Shown: positions 39,619 through 49,895 of the stretch, piece by piece
Layout: the number at the start of each line of letters is the position of its first letter
Numbering within the stretch: position 1 is the first letter of the stretch
NCBI RefSeq assembly: GCF_042652185.1
Contig: NZ_JBHSIX010000005.1
Strand: one strand, 5' to 3'
From: Actinacidiphila fildesensis
GTDB taxonomy: Bacteria; Actinomycetota; Actinomycetes; Streptomycetales; Streptomycetaceae
Length of the DNA stretch: 64,000 nucleotides
The notes under the pieces: model-generated
What the model was told of the DNA's origin: nothing
Seen by the model: only the letters and a program-made list of their open reading frames with translations
The model's database searches: none
Made by a program: the position numbers and the translations under genes

Positions 39619-41599
39619 CTACGGAGCCTTGTGGGAACCGTGCAGCTCCCACTCCCACAGCGCCTCGCACAGCAGGTCCAGTCCCTGGCGCAGGTGACGC
39701 CGGTAGGTTCCGTACGGCAGGCCGAGGCGGCGGCCTCCTGGGTGGGCGCGCCGGAGAAGTAGCTCGCCGTCAGGGCTCGCGGGCCCGCACTCCGCGCGGA
39801 TCGCGGGCGAGGTCGTCGGTGGCCTGGCGCAGCAGGGCGCGCAGTTCCTCGACGGGGTCGGCGAAGTCGGCCGCCAGACGGGCGCGCATCAGGGCACAGG
39901 CCGCGAAGGCGCCAGGGTCGCGCCAGTGCGACAGGGCTTCGCGTACGGCCTGGTCGAACGCGCTCCGCGAGCCGTGCGGTGGTCCGGACTCGGCAGGCAC
40001 GCCGGGGGCCGATATGAAGCGGCCGATCCAGGCCTCGACGGACACCTGTCGCCAGTCGACGCCGAACAGCCCGTAGGTGTGCTCACCGACCAGCGGTCGC
40101 GCACCGGTGTCGGCGAGGCTGCCCCTGACGCGCTCGGCCCAGGTGTCGGCGTCGCGCCAGACGGCGAAGCCGTAGGCGCGGCCGCGGGCGCGGGCGGCCT
40201 CCGCCTGGGCGCGGGAACTGCTCAGGTCGATGACGCGCGAGGGGATCTGGTACCGCTCGGGGTAGATCGAGAAGCGGCTCACGCCGATGTGATCGCCGGG
40301 GCTCACCGGCGCCGTGGCGTCGGTGTACGCCCAGGCGGCCGCGACCACGGGATCGGTGGCCAGGTCCTGGGGGTCGGGAGGGGCCGGCAGGGCGAGTCGG
40401 GCCGTGAACGCCACGATCCGGCCCGTGTTCACCAGACGGTAGACGCTGAACGCCTGCGGCTGACGCCGCGCCCAGTAGCGGACCAGCTCCGCGGATTCCG
40501 GGCCCTCGGTCTCCTCGGCCATGCGCAGTACGGTGTCGAGGTCGTCCGCGTGCAGCGGACGGTCGTGCACCTCGTCCTCGCGGGACCACGTGCGCAGCCG
40601 CGCCAGGAGCTCCACCTCACGGAAGAGGTAGAAGAGTTCGTCGGTGACCGTCCAGACCCGCTCCTCGGGTGCCTCGCGCAGCAGGCGCATGTACTCCTCC
40701 GCCAGCCGCAGGCGCATCGTCAGGAAGGCGTTGGGTGCCCGCCAGCGCAGGTCGGCGGCGAGGGTCTCACGTGCGGCGTCGTGCGGGTGAACCCCCCGGT
40801 GCGTGGACTCCATGAAGGGCAGCTCCCGCAGCCAGCCGAACAGCAGATGGTTGTCCTCCTCGGGCAGCACCGCGGCCAGCAGCTCCTCGGAGGTCGAATG
40901 CGCCTGTGCCACCACCTCCAGGGCACGGCGGTGAGCCGCCGTCGGCACCTCTCCGATCAGCCCCGCCAACAGGGTGCGCAGGACGTCGCCCGAGGGCGAC
41001 CACGTCTCCTCCCTGCTCCAGCCCGTCGAGTCCGCCGCCGCCGCGAGGGACAGGGCCAGCGGGTTGCCTCCGGCGAAGCGCAGCACCAGGTCCCGCAGTT
41101 CGGGCCGGATCCGCGCCGCGACCAGCACGCTCCGGGCCTGCTCCGCGGAGAACGGCTCCAGTTCGGCCACGTGCAGGAGCCCGGCCCAGGCGGGATCGGA
41201 GCTCCACTGCGGCTGCGGCGCGAGCCGGCCGCCCAGGACGACCAGGGCGCCGTCCGCGGCGCGCGGCAGGAAGTGGTGCCACAGCCAGCTCTCCAGCCAT
41301 TGGCAGTGCTCGAAGGAGTCCACGAACAGGACCGTGCCGGCGACGTCCAGGAACGGGGCGGCCGCGCGCTCGAAGTCGGCCGGATCCCGGCCGACGAATC
41401 GGCCGTCCAGTTCGACGAGCAGCCGGCCCGCCTTACGGGCATGGTCCGCCAGCCGGCGCAGCAGCGTCGACTTCCCGATGCCACCCGGCCCGAACACGTA
41501 GAACGCGAACGGCGCCTGCGGATCGCAGGCCAAGGCCGCCGCGAAGCGCGCGAGTTCCTCGTCCCGGCCGATGAAGGCCTGTACTCGCGCGCTCGCCAC
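39619..41599 (-). pseudogene. AAA ATPase regulator with frameshifted C-terminus and lost promoter
   Basis: The main frame (39770-41599, about 609 aa from a GTG) encodes a STAND-type ATPase: FIGRDEELARFAAAL, P-loop FGPGGIGKSTLL, Walker B TVLFVDSFE, and CGN-type FAGGNPLALSLA. It stops prematurely with REP at 39770. In the next frame the natural ending follows: ALTASYFSGAPTQEAAAS, and after a further shift RLGLPYGTYRRHLRQGLDLL and CEALWEWELHG to a TAG at 39619. This is a helix-turn-helix tail that the intact family has. So two frameshifts remove the tail. At the 5' end the gene abuts a truncated MFS gene with no promoter space. Either a pseudogene or, less likely, a poor stretch of sequence. Confidence 0.7.
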
Positions 41600-42986
41600 C
41601 TCGATCGTGAACGTGGCGCTCCCCCAGATCCGGGCCGGGGTGGGCCTGTCGGACGGCGGCACCACGTGGGTGGTCAACGCCTACGGCCTGGCGTTCGGAG
41701 CGCTGCTCCTGGCCGGCGGGCGGACGGCCGACCTGCTCGGGCGCCGCCGGGTACTCATCGCCGGCCTCACGCTGTTCGCGGTGTCGTCGCTGGCCGCAGG
41801 AGTGGCCGCCTCCCCCGGCGTCCTGATCACCGCCCGCGCCGTTCAGGGCCTCGGCGCCGCCGCCATCGCCCCGGCCGCGCTCGCTCTGACGATGGACCTG
41901 TACCCGTCCGGCCCCGGGCGTGGCCGGGCCCTGGGGGTGTGGGGCGCGGTCTCCGGTGCGGGAGGGGCGGGCGGCGTCCTGCTGGGCGGTGTGCTCACCC
42001 AGGCCTGGGGCTGGCCCTGGATCTTCTACGCCGTCGCACTCGGGTCGGTGCTGGTCCTGGTCGCCGTCGCGGCCCTCGTACCACGGGCGGCGCCCGCCCG
42101 GACGGCCGGACGGTTCGACCTGCTGGGCACCACCACCGTCACACTCGCCCTGACCTGCCTGGTCTGGGGGCTGACCACCGCACGCGGCGCCGGCTGGACG
42201 GACGGCCGGGTGCTCGGCGCCCTCCTCGGCGCCGCCGCGTTGCTCGCGGCCTTCGTCGTGATCGAGCTCCGCCGGCCGAACGCGCTGATGCCGCCGCGAC
42301 TGTTCACCACCGGCCGCGTCGCGGCGGGCAACCAGCTGATGGCGCTGCTGGGGTCCGTGTGGATCGCCCTGTTCTTCTTCCTGCCGCTCTACCAGCAACT
42401 GGTGCTCGGATCGAGTCCGTTGGCCACTGGTGCGGGCCAGCTCCCCCTGGCCGGGGCCAACATGCTCGGCGCCGCCATGGCGCCCCGCATATCCCGGCGC
42501 GTCGGCGGCACCGCGACCGTGACCGCGGCCCTGCTCACCGAGGCCGCCGGACTGCTGTGGCTGTCACGGATCAGCGCCGACGGGAGCTACCTCGCCGACG
42601 TCCTCGGTCCCAGCATCCTGATCGGCCTCGGTCTGAGCATCGCCTTCGTCCAGCTCACCGCGTTCGCCGTGGACGGCGTCCCGCAACAGGACGCGGGCCT
42701 GGCCGGCGGACTGGTGAACACCACCCGCCAGGTCGGCGGGGCGATCGGCCTCGCCGCCCTGACCACCCTGGCCGGCTCCGTCACCGCCCACGCGGCCACC
42801 CACCAACCCCATCTGGAAGCGCTCACCGCCGGCTACCGCGCCGTCTTCACCGTCGCCGCCGCGGTCCTGGCCGCAACAGCGCTCCTCGCGGTGCTCCTCA
42901 CCCGCTGCATCCGCCCGCGGACCCCCACCGACGCCGCTGTCGCCGCTACCGCCACCAGCCCGGCTTCCGACCCACAACTCGCCTGA
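41571..42986 (+). CDS. DHA2-type MFS transporter lacking its first helix
   Basis: The open frame codes for 471 residues of an EmrB/QacA-like (14-helix) exporter: TSIVNVALPQI, then TWVVNAYGLAFGALLLAGGR, TADLLGRRRVLIAGL (motif A) and ARAVQGLGAAAIAPAALAL (motif C region), continuing through the last helices. Intact members have a full membrane helix ending LDxTIVNVALP; here the sequence before TSIVNVALP is antisense to the neighbouring ATPase gene, so the first helix and the promoter are missing. The ATG at 41571 has no ribosome site. Probably a 5'-truncated, non-expressed gene although the remaining frame is clean. Confidence 0.7.
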   Translation: MKACTRALATSIVNVALPQIRAGVGLSDGGTTWVVNAYGLAFGALLLAGGRTADLLGRRRVLIAGLTLFAVSSLAAGVAASPGVLITARAVQGLGAAAIAPAALALTMDLYPSGPGRGRALGVWGAVSGAGGAGGVLLGGVLTQAWGWPWIFYAVALGSVLVLVAVAALVPRAAPARTAGRFDLLGTTTVTLALTCLVWGLTTARGAGWTDGRVLGALLGAAALLAAFVVIELRRPNALMPPRLFTTGRVAAGNQLMALLGSVWIALFFFLPLYQQLVLGSSPLATGAGQLPLAGANMLGAAMAPRISRRVGGTATVTAALLTEAAGLLWLSRISADGSYLADVLGPSILIGLGLSIAFVQLTAFAVDGVPQQDAGLAGGLVNTTRQVGGAIGLAALTTLAGSVTAHAATHQPHLEALTAGYRAVFTVAAAVLAATALLAVLLTRCIRPRTPTDAAVAATATSPASDPQLA

Positions 42987-43136
42987 ATCCCCTGAATCCG
43001 GCCGTACCGATGGATCAGCCGGTCCATGGATCAGCCGTGCCCCGCGCCGAACAGGCGGCCTGACACCGGACAACACACCCGACCCACCCCGCACCCCGCA
43101 CCCCACATCCCACATCCACGGAGAGAGATTCCTGCC

Positions 43137-44501
43137 ATGACTGCTGCGAAGCCCTACCTGACCGGCCACTACACCCCCGTCGCCGACGAGATCACCGCCA
43201 CCGACCTCACCGTCGAGGGCCACCTGCCCCCCGAGCTGACCGGCCGGCTGATCCGCAACAGCCACAACCCCAAGCCCGGCGTCACCCCGACCCACTGGTT
43301 CAAGGGCAGCGGCATGGTGCACGGGATCCGGCTCCGCGAGGGCCGCGCCGAGTGGTACCGCAACCGGTGGGTGCACACCCCCGCCCTCGACGGTGCCCCC
43401 TACATGACCGACAAGGGGCCCGACCTGACCGCGAGCACCGCCGGCACCCACGTCATCGAGCACGCCGGCCGTCTGCTGGCGCTCTGCGAGGCCAACCTCC
43501 CCTTCGAGCTCACCCGGGACCTGGAGACGGTCGGCGCCCATGACTTCAACGGTCGGCTGAACAACGCCATGACCGCGCACCCCAAGGTCGATCCGGTGAC
43601 CGGAGAGCTCCACTTCTTCGCCTCCTCGCCCTTCCCGCCGTTCCTGACGTACTACGTCGCCGACGCCAAGGGCGAGATCGTCCACAGCGCCGAGATCCCG
43701 GGAGCGACCGCCTCCCTCAAGCACGACTTCGCCATCACCCGCCGCCACGTGGTCTTCATCGAGGGCAACGTCACCTTCGACCACACCGAGCACTCCGGCA
43801 TCCCCTACAGCTGGAGCGACCAGCAGCCCTCCCGTATCGGCGTCATGCCCCGCGGCGGCGACGGCGCCCGGCAGATCCGCTGGTTCTCCGTCGAACCCGG
43901 CAACATGCTGCACGCGGGCAACGCCTACGAGGACGGCCAGGGACGCATCGTTCTGGAAGGCCCCACCGTGGACCGCGAGGGGTTCCAGCTCTCCTGGAAC
44001 TGGTGGGTCGGCGCGCCGGGGCGCGGTACCGAGCCCAGCACCCGTTCCTACACCCGCCGCTGGGTGATCGACCCGGCGGCCGGCACCGTCGACGAGCAGA
44101 TCATCGACGACCTCGCGGTGGAGTTCCCGACCCTCAACGAGGACTACCTGGGCGCCGAGCACCGCTACCAGTACGCGGTGTCCTTACCGGACCAGGAAGG
44201 GTTCGGCGGCTACGGCGTCGTCAAGTACGACCGCACCACCGGCGCCCGCCGCATCCACCAGGTCGGCGACGCCCGGCTGCCCAGTGAGGCGGTGTTCGTC
44301 CCCGCGGCCGGCGCCACCAACGAGGACGACGGCTATCTGCTCACCGTCGTCTCCGACCTGAAGCAGGACGCCTCCCAGCTGCTGGTCCTGGACGCCTCCG
44401 GCCTCGACCGGATCGCCACCGTCCACCTGCCGCGCCGCGTGACCGCCGGCATCCACGGCTCCTGGATCCCCGACAGCGCCCTGGACGGAAGCGAAAGCTG
44501 A
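43137..44501 (+). CDS. Carotenoid oxygenase (RPE65/CCD family)
   Basis: A 454-aa seven-bladed propeller dioxygenase. The four iron-binding histidines are visible: AHPKVDP, LKHDFAITRRHVVF, MLHAGNAYED and GIHGSWIPD near the C-terminus. Such enzymes cleave carotenoids or stilbenes such as lignostilbene with molecular oxygen. ATG at 43137 with GGAGAG upstream. No carotenoid biosynthesis genes are in the window, so substrate is open. Same direction as the truncated MFS gene, 150 bp downstream of it. Confidence 0.9.
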   Translation: MTAAKPYLTGHYTPVADEITATDLTVEGHLPPELTGRLIRNSHNPKPGVTPTHWFKGSGMVHGIRLREGRAEWYRNRWVHTPALDGAPYMTDKGPDLTASTAGTHVIEHAGRLLALCEANLPFELTRDLETVGAHDFNGRLNNAMTAHPKVDPVTGELHFFASSPFPPFLTYYVADAKGEIVHSAEIPGATASLKHDFAITRRHVVFIEGNVTFDHTEHSGIPYSWSDQQPSRIGVMPRGGDGARQIRWFSVEPGNMLHAGNAYEDGQGRIVLEGPTVDREGFQLSWNWWVGAPGRGTEPSTRSYTRRWVIDPAAGTVDEQIIDDLAVEFPTLNEDYLGAEHRYQYAVSLPDQEGFGGYGVVKYDRTTGARRIHQVGDARLPSEAVFVPAAGATNEDDGYLLTVVSDLKQDASQLLVLDASGLDRIATVHLPRRVTAGIHGSWIPDSALDGSES

Positions 44502-44607
44502 CCCCGCTTCCTCCCGGAAACGCCCTGACCTGAGCACCCCGACCGGAACATCCCGAACAACCCCTCGAGCCCGAACAGGCCGAGGCTCATGACCAAGGAA
44601 AGTCGAC

Positions 44608-46089
44608 ATGACAAGAATCCGGAAGAACGCGGGCTGGATCGCCGCGGCCCTCTCCGCGCTCGTGGCCACCATCGCCGTACCGGCGCTCGCGCAGACCGAG
44701 GACGCCGATCACCGGACCCCCGCCAACAGCATCGACTGGCACGCCTGCGCCGACACCGACTTCACGAACATGCAGTGCGGATCGATCCAGGTACCCGTCG
44801 ACTGGTCCCGCCCCCGCGCCGGCAGCACCACCCTCGCCCTGGTCCGCCGCCCGGCGGACGACCGGGCCCACCGCCAGGGCACCGTGCTCCTGAACGACGG
44901 AGCCGGCGGCTCCTCCATCGAGCAGCTGCGGCTGGCGATGCACATCCACCTCCCGGCCTTCGCCGGCGCCATGACCCAGAACTTCGACCTGGTCGCCGTG
45001 GACCCGCGAGGTGTGGGGCACAGCACGCCGATCCTCTGCGCGGAACCGCTCAAGCCCGCCGGAGTCAGCCACTTCCCGCAGAACCAGGCCGCGTTCAACG
45101 CGCTCGTGTCCCACAACCGGGCCTTCGCCGAGGACTGCCAGCGCCGCAACGGCCCGCTCACCGACCACCTCGACCAGACCAGCACCGCACGGGACTTCGA
45201 GGCGGTCCGGATCGGGCTGGGCGAGAAGCAGCTGAACTGGTACGGCATCCACTACAGCACGCTCCTCGGACGCACCTACGCCAAGCTCTACCCGGGCAGG
45301 CTGCGCACCATGGTCCTCGACACCGCCCTGGACGACACCGGCTCGCCGCTCGCCCGGGTCACCCAGGAGGCGGCCACCGCGGAATCGGCCTTCAACCGCT
45401 TCGCCGCCTGGTGCGCCACGTCGAAGGACTGCGCCCTGCACGGAAAGGACGTCGCGGCCGAGTACGACGCCCTCGTCGCCCGCGCCGACCGCACCCCGAT
45501 CCCGACCGGGGGCGCGTCCCACCAGCCGCTGACCGGTGAGGACATCCGCGAGGCCACCCAGGACTACCTGACCCTGTCCGGTCAGGCCTGGCCGGACTTC
45601 GCGAAAGCCATCGTCAAGGCCCAGGCGGGCGACCCGATGGACTTCACCCACGACCAGGACGACACCCTCGACCCGGTCCAGGTACAGGTGCCCGCCTGTC
45701 TCGACGACACCCGCCCGGTGCACTCCCTCGCCCAGCTCACCCAGCTGGGGAAGGAACTCGCCCGGGTGTCCCCGCACCTCGGCGGCGCCGTGCGCTCCTA
45801 CAAGGCCATCGCCGGCTGCCTCGGCTGGCCCACCCCGTCCCAGCCCGTCAAGGCGGGCGCCCCGGTCCACGGCGCACCGCCCGCACTGATCCTCCAGTCC
45901 ACCCACCAGGCCCTCGCCCCCTTCCGTGCGGGCGCAGCCATGGCCGCCCAACTCCCGGGCAGCGTCGTCCTGGGCCATGAAGGCGACGACTACAGCATGT
46001 TCCTGGTCTCCAAGTGCGCCCTGGAAGCCACCAACCGCTACCTGACCACCCGAGCCCTGCCCGCCCCCGGCACCGTCTGCACCGACTGA
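44608..46089 (+). CDS. TAP-family alpha/beta hydrolase lacking the catalytic triad
   Basis: A 493-aa secreted protein: signal peptide to about residue 30 (WIAAALSALVATIAVPALAQ), then an alpha/beta hydrolase related to Streptomyces tripeptidyl aminopeptidases (SlpD/Tap). Alignable landmarks are CGSIQVPVDW, FDLVAVDPRGVGHS and NWYGIHYSTLLGRTYAKLYP. In active relatives the last reads WYGxSYGTxLG; here the nucleophile Ser is His and the next Gly is Ser. The usual Asp in HDPxTP is replaced (THQALAPF) and no GHG-type histidine is seen (GHEGDDYSMF). Hence probably catalytically inactive. AAGGAA lies eight bases before the ATG. It may bind peptides, or be newly neofunctionalised. Confidence 0.8.
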   Translation: MTRIRKNAGWIAAALSALVATIAVPALAQTEDADHRTPANSIDWHACADTDFTNMQCGSIQVPVDWSRPRAGSTTLALVRRPADDRAHRQGTVLLNDGAGGSSIEQLRLAMHIHLPAFAGAMTQNFDLVAVDPRGVGHSTPILCAEPLKPAGVSHFPQNQAAFNALVSHNRAFAEDCQRRNGPLTDHLDQTSTARDFEAVRIGLGEKQLNWYGIHYSTLLGRTYAKLYPGRLRTMVLDTALDDTGSPLARVTQEAATAESAFNRFAAWCATSKDCALHGKDVAAEYDALVARADRTPIPTGGASHQPLTGEDIREATQDYLTLSGQAWPDFAKAIVKAQAGDPMDFTHDQDDTLDPVQVQVPACLDDTRPVHSLAQLTQLGKELARVSPHLGGAVRSYKAIAGCLGWPTPSQPVKAGAPVHGAPPALILQSTHQALAPFRAGAAMAAQLPGSVVLGHEGDDYSMFLVSKCALEATNRYLTTRALPAPGTVCTD

Positions 46090-46108
46090 GAACCACCCCC
46101 TCACCAAA

Positions 46109-46142
46109 GGTGACGTCCGGCGCCCGCACGCCGGACGTCACC
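46109..46142. terminator. Bidirectional terminator
   Basis: Perfect 14-bp stem GGTGACGTCCGGCG / CGCCGGACGTCACC with a 6-base loop between two convergent genes. Confidence 0.85.
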
Positions 46143-46164
46143 CATTTCCGCGGTCGTTGAAGGT

Positions 46165-48324
46165 TCAGCCCATGGGCGGTTGCGGCTCGGGCTGCGGCCC
46201 GGGCACGGGCTGCTCGGGGTGTGGGGAGGACGGCTGTACGCGGAGGGGGCGGGCTGCCCATTCGGGCAGGTACCAGTTCCACTTGCCGAACAGGGAGACG
46301 AGGGACGGAACGAGCAGCATCCGCACGATGGTCGCGTCGATCAGGATGCCCAGGCCGAGGCCGGTCGCCAGGGTTTTGAGATCGGTGCCGGGGCCGGAGG
46401 CGAGCGCGGCGAAGGCGAGGAAGAGGATGAGTGCGGCGCTGGTGACGAGCCGGCCGGTGCGGCCGATGCCCTCGATGACCGCTTCGTCGGTCGAGTGGCC
46501 GGCGTCGTACTCCTCGCGGATGCGGGAGAGGATGAACACCTCGTAGTCCATGGACAGTCCGAACAGGAACGCGAAGATCATGATCGGGATCCAGAACGTG
46601 ACGGCCCCTGTGGCGGCGATGCCGAAGATCGCGTTGGAGCCGTGACCGTTCTGCCAGAAGAGCACCATCAGACCCAGGGTCGCCGCCAGGGAGATCAGAT
46701 TGAGCAGCACCGCCTTCAGCGGCAGCAACAGGGAGCGGAAGGCGCGCACGAGCAGGATGTACGTGAGCAGCGCGATGATGGTGAGCATCAGGGGGAAGTT
46801 GCCGTAGACGGCGTGCAGGAAGTCGATCTGCGCCGCACCGATCCCGGCGACGCCGGTGACCCCAGGAAAGGTCGCCGCGACGTTCTTGACCCGCTTGACG
46901 ACGTCGATGCTCTTCGAGTTCACCGTCTCGTGGTCCGGGATGACCACGACGATGCTCTGTCCGTCCCGGTTGCCGGCCGGCCCGGAGGGCACGAACGCCC
47001 CACGCACACCGTCGACCTTGCCCAGTTCGGCGGCGACCGGTCCGGCCTGGTCGGTGCGGACCAGTACCTCCATCGGGGTCAGCGCGCCGGTCGGGACGCC
47101 GCCGCGCTCCAGGGTCTGCAGGGTGTCGTAGGCCGGGCCGTTCTTGGCCAGCGATTCCGAGGAGGCCAGGCCGATCTTGATACCGAAGAAAACGCCGATC
47201 AGGATCCCGAGCATGGCCAGGGCGGCGGCGGCCGCGATCCAGCGGCGCCGTACCACGGCGGCGGTCCAGCGGCTCCAGAACCGGCTCGCCCGGTTCTCGT
47301 GCCGGATCTTCGGCCAGTCGACCTTCGGCCCGATGCCGCCCAGGATCGCGGGGGTCAGGGTGAGAGTGGTCAACACGCTCGCGAGCGGGATGAGCGCGCC
47401 GCCGTAGCCCATGCTGCGCAGGAACGGGACCGGCAGGACGACGAGGGCGAGCAGGCCGATGGCCACCGTCACACCACTGAACACCACCGCATGACCGGCC
47501 CGTTCCATCGCGACCACGACCGCCTCGTGATTCTCCCGGCCGCGGTCGCGCTCCTCACGCCAGCGGGTGACGAACAGCAGCGAGTAGTCGATCGCCACAC
47601 CCAGGCCGATGAGGGCGACCAGGAACTGCACGATGAACGACACATCGGTGGCGTAGGTGAGCGGCAGCAGCATCACGAAGGTCGCGAGGATCGACACCGC
47701 GGCCACCAGCAACGGCAGCAGGGCGAGGAACGAGGCGAAGACGAAGGCGAGCACGGCGAGGGCTCCGACGGCACCGAGGAGTGTCTCCCCGAGCACCCCC
47801 GGCCCGCCGCTGTCATTGCCCCCGGAGGCCAGGACGTCCTGACCCGTCACCCCGACCGTGGCGCCGGACGGCAAGGCCTTCGCCGCCGCCACTTGGATGG
47901 GATCGGTGAGCAGCTTCTGGCTCGGTGACGGGTTGAACCGGTAGAACACCATCGCGTAGGCGGTGCGGTCGTCCTTCGTCCTGAAGGCCTTGTCGCCGGT
48001 GTTCGCCTCGTCGATCACTCGCACGTTCGGAACCGCTGCGCCCACGGCCGCGAATGCGCGGCCGACCTCGGCCTCATGGCCGGTGATCGTCTGCCCTGCC
48101 GGGAGCGTGACCGCGACCAGATACGGACTCGTGTCGCCGCCGCTGCCGAAAGCGGCCTCGATCTTGTGCGCCGTCACGGTGCCGGGCTGACCCGGCAGCG
48201 AGAAGTCGATCGTCAGCCGATCCGTCGTCCGGCCCGCCAGCAGCACGCCGGCAACCAGCACGAGACCCCAGAACGCCACAACCGCCCTGCGATGCCGCAG
48301 AACGAACTCGGCCCACCGACGCAT
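46165..48324 (-). CDS. MMPL-family RND transporter
   Basis: A 719-aa membrane protein of the MMPL type with 11-12 helices. One helix near residue 15-35 precedes a large extracytoplasmic loop, five to six helices follow (including VALIGLGVAIDYSLLFVTRWREE with the proton-relay GxxxDY), and the pattern repeats in the second half (FLFGLSMDYEVFILSRIREEYD). The C-terminus is Pro/Gln-rich. MMPLs export lipids or hydrophobic metabolites. ATG at 48324 with GGGAGGA upstream; longer frame upstream is not conserved. No lipid synthesis gene or regulator is adjacent. Confidence 0.9.
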   Translation of the reverse strand: MRRWAEFVLRHRRAVVAFWGLVLVAGVLLAGRTTDRLTIDFSLPGQPGTVTAHKIEAAFGSGGDTSPYLVAVTLPAGQTITGHEAEVGRAFAAVGAAVPNVRVIDEANTGDKAFRTKDDRTAYAMVFYRFNPSPSQKLLTDPIQVAAAKALPSGATVGVTGQDVLASGGNDSGGPGVLGETLLGAVGALAVLAFVFASFLALLPLLVAAVSILATFVMLLPLTYATDVSFIVQFLVALIGLGVAIDYSLLFVTRWREERDRGRENHEAVVVAMERAGHAVVFSGVTVAIGLLALVVLPVPFLRSMGYGGALIPLASVLTTLTLTPAILGGIGPKVDWPKIRHENRASRFWSRWTAAVVRRRWIAAAAALAMLGILIGVFFGIKIGLASSESLAKNGPAYDTLQTLERGGVPTGALTPMEVLVRTDQAGPVAAELGKVDGVRGAFVPSGPAGNRDGQSIVVVIPDHETVNSKSIDVVKRVKNVAATFPGVTGVAGIGAAQIDFLHAVYGNFPLMLTIIALLTYILLVRAFRSLLLPLKAVLLNLISLAATLGLMVLFWQNGHGSNAIFGIAATGAVTFWIPIMIFAFLFGLSMDYEVFILSRIREEYDAGHSTDEAVIEGIGRTGRLVTSAALILFLAFAALASGPGTDLKTLATGLGLGILIDATIVRMLLVPSLVSLFGKWNWYLPEWAARPLRVQPSSPHPEQPVPGPQPEPQPPMG

Positions 48325-48606
48325 GTCCGGTCCTCCCGCACGCCGTAGGGTGCCGAGCTCAGCCCTCGGTCCCTTTCCTCTGTTATCCGACAGATTTGCA
48401 TACTTTGCACCACACGGCAGAGCCAGCGGGCGGGGTCGACGCAGCGCTCGTGCAGGCGCCGGCCCGTACGGGGACGGGGACGGGGGCATCGAATGTCCGT
48501 TCCCGTGACGCGTCCCCCGGCGCTACGCCACACGGTCGGCGCGCCTTCGGGCGAATGTCGCGCCGACGGCGTGGCGGGAACGGGCTCCGGTGGTACGCGC
48601 TTGGAG

Positions 48607-49824
48607 ATGTCCAGGCCATCGCATCCGCAGTCCGGCAAACCGGACCCCGTCGCGCCGTCCGCCGAGCGCGGGCACCGGATCCGGAAGGCGTCGCGTCAAG
48701 CGCTGCGCGGCATCACCCCACCTCCGGCCGGGCCCGGCGGCGAGCCGCGGGTGTTCCCCGCCCTGCGGACGGCCGCCGCGTACGCCTGGCGGATCCTCGT
48801 GGTGGGCGTCCTCGTGTACGCGGTCTTCTCCGTGCTGGGGCGGTTCCACGAGATCGCCGTGGCCGTCTTCCTCGGCCTGGTCATCACCGCGATGCTCCGA
48901 CCGGTGACCGACCTCCTGGCGCGCTTCCTGCCACGACCGCTGGCTGTCGCGGTGACCCTGATCGGCAGCATTCTGCTCGCCCTCGGCGTCCTGGCCCTGG
49001 TCGGCGGGTCGGTGGCGGGAGAGAGCACCGGGCTGGCGCGGGAGTTCCGGGCAGGCATCAACAGGATCGAGCACTGGCTCCAGCAGCCGCCGTTCCGGCT
49101 CAACCCCGAGGCGCTCACCGACGTCCAGTCCCGGATCGGGCAGTTCCTGTCGAGCCACCGGTCCACTCTCATCAGTACGGCGGTCAGTGGCGCCGGCCGG
49201 CTGGTCGAAGTCCTGACCGTGTTCGCGCTGGCCCTGTTCTCCTCGGTCTTCTTCATCCACTCCGGCGACCGGCAGTGGGGCTGGTTCTGCGACCAGCTTC
49301 CGCCGGCCGCGCGGGAACGGGTGATGGTCGGGGGCCGCGCCGCCTGGCGGACCTTCACCGGCTACACCCACGGCATCGTGCTGGTGGCCGCGATCAACGC
49401 GACCCTGGTCGGCGTCGCTCTCTTCGCCCTCGGCGTGCCGCTCGCGGTCCCGCTGGCCCTGCTGGAGTTCTTCGCCGCGTTCATTCCGCTGATCGGCTCA
49501 CCCATCGCCCTTGCCGTCGCCGCCGTGGTGGCGCTGGCGGCCAAAGGCCCGCTGATCGCGGCCATGGTCGTCGCCCTCATCGTGGTCATCGGGCAGATCG
49601 AGGGCCATCTGCTGCACCCGATCGTGATGAGCTGGGCCGTCCGGCTGCATCCGGTGGTGGTCGCGTTCACGGTCATCGGCGGCGCCATCGCGGCCGGAGT
49701 CATGGGCGCGGTGGTGGCCGTACCGCTGGTGTCCGTCCTGTGGTCGGTCCATCAGGCGCTGCGCCGGACGGACGAACCGGGTCCGCCGCAGAACCCGGCC
49801 CCCGACCGGGGCACGGGATCATGA
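48607..49824 (+). CDS. AI-2E family transporter
   Basis: A 405-aa membrane protein of the AI-2E/PerM family: helices around residues 60-110, a soluble segment INRIEHWLQQPPFRL, then VLTVFALALFSSVFFIHSG and a block of C-terminal helices with FIPLIGSPIALAVAAVVAL and IEGHLLHPIVMSWAVRLHP, a hallmark of the family. Start is uncertain: ATG 48607 begins near the conserved part, while ATG 48493 has a better G-rich upstream site. Despite the name, most members do not carry autoinducer-2; the cargo here is unknown. Divergent from the MMPL gene. Confidence 0.85.
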   Translation: MSRPSHPQSGKPDPVAPSAERGHRIRKASRQALRGITPPPAGPGGEPRVFPALRTAAAYAWRILVVGVLVYAVFSVLGRFHEIAVAVFLGLVITAMLRPVTDLLARFLPRPLAVAVTLIGSILLALGVLALVGGSVAGESTGLAREFRAGINRIEHWLQQPPFRLNPEALTDVQSRIGQFLSSHRSTLISTAVSGAGRLVEVLTVFALALFSSVFFIHSGDRQWGWFCDQLPPAARERVMVGGRAAWRTFTGYTHGIVLVAAINATLVGVALFALGVPLAVPLALLEFFAAFIPLIGSPIALAVAAVVALAAKGPLIAAMVVALIVVIGQIEGHLLHPIVMSWAVRLHPVVVAFTVIGGAIAAGVMGAVVAVPLVSVLWSVHQALRRTDEPGPPQNPAPDRGTGS

Positions 49825-49895
49825 GGACATGAGCGCGGTGCCCGACCCACCCGAAAACCTCGCCAGGCACCGCTCTCCGGTGTGCCGCGGTCCCG

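Noticed and set aside
39926..43063. 1045-codon plus-strand open frame over the ATPase and MFS genes
   Set aside because: Low-complexity translation, antisense to the ATPase and out of frame with the MFS gene.
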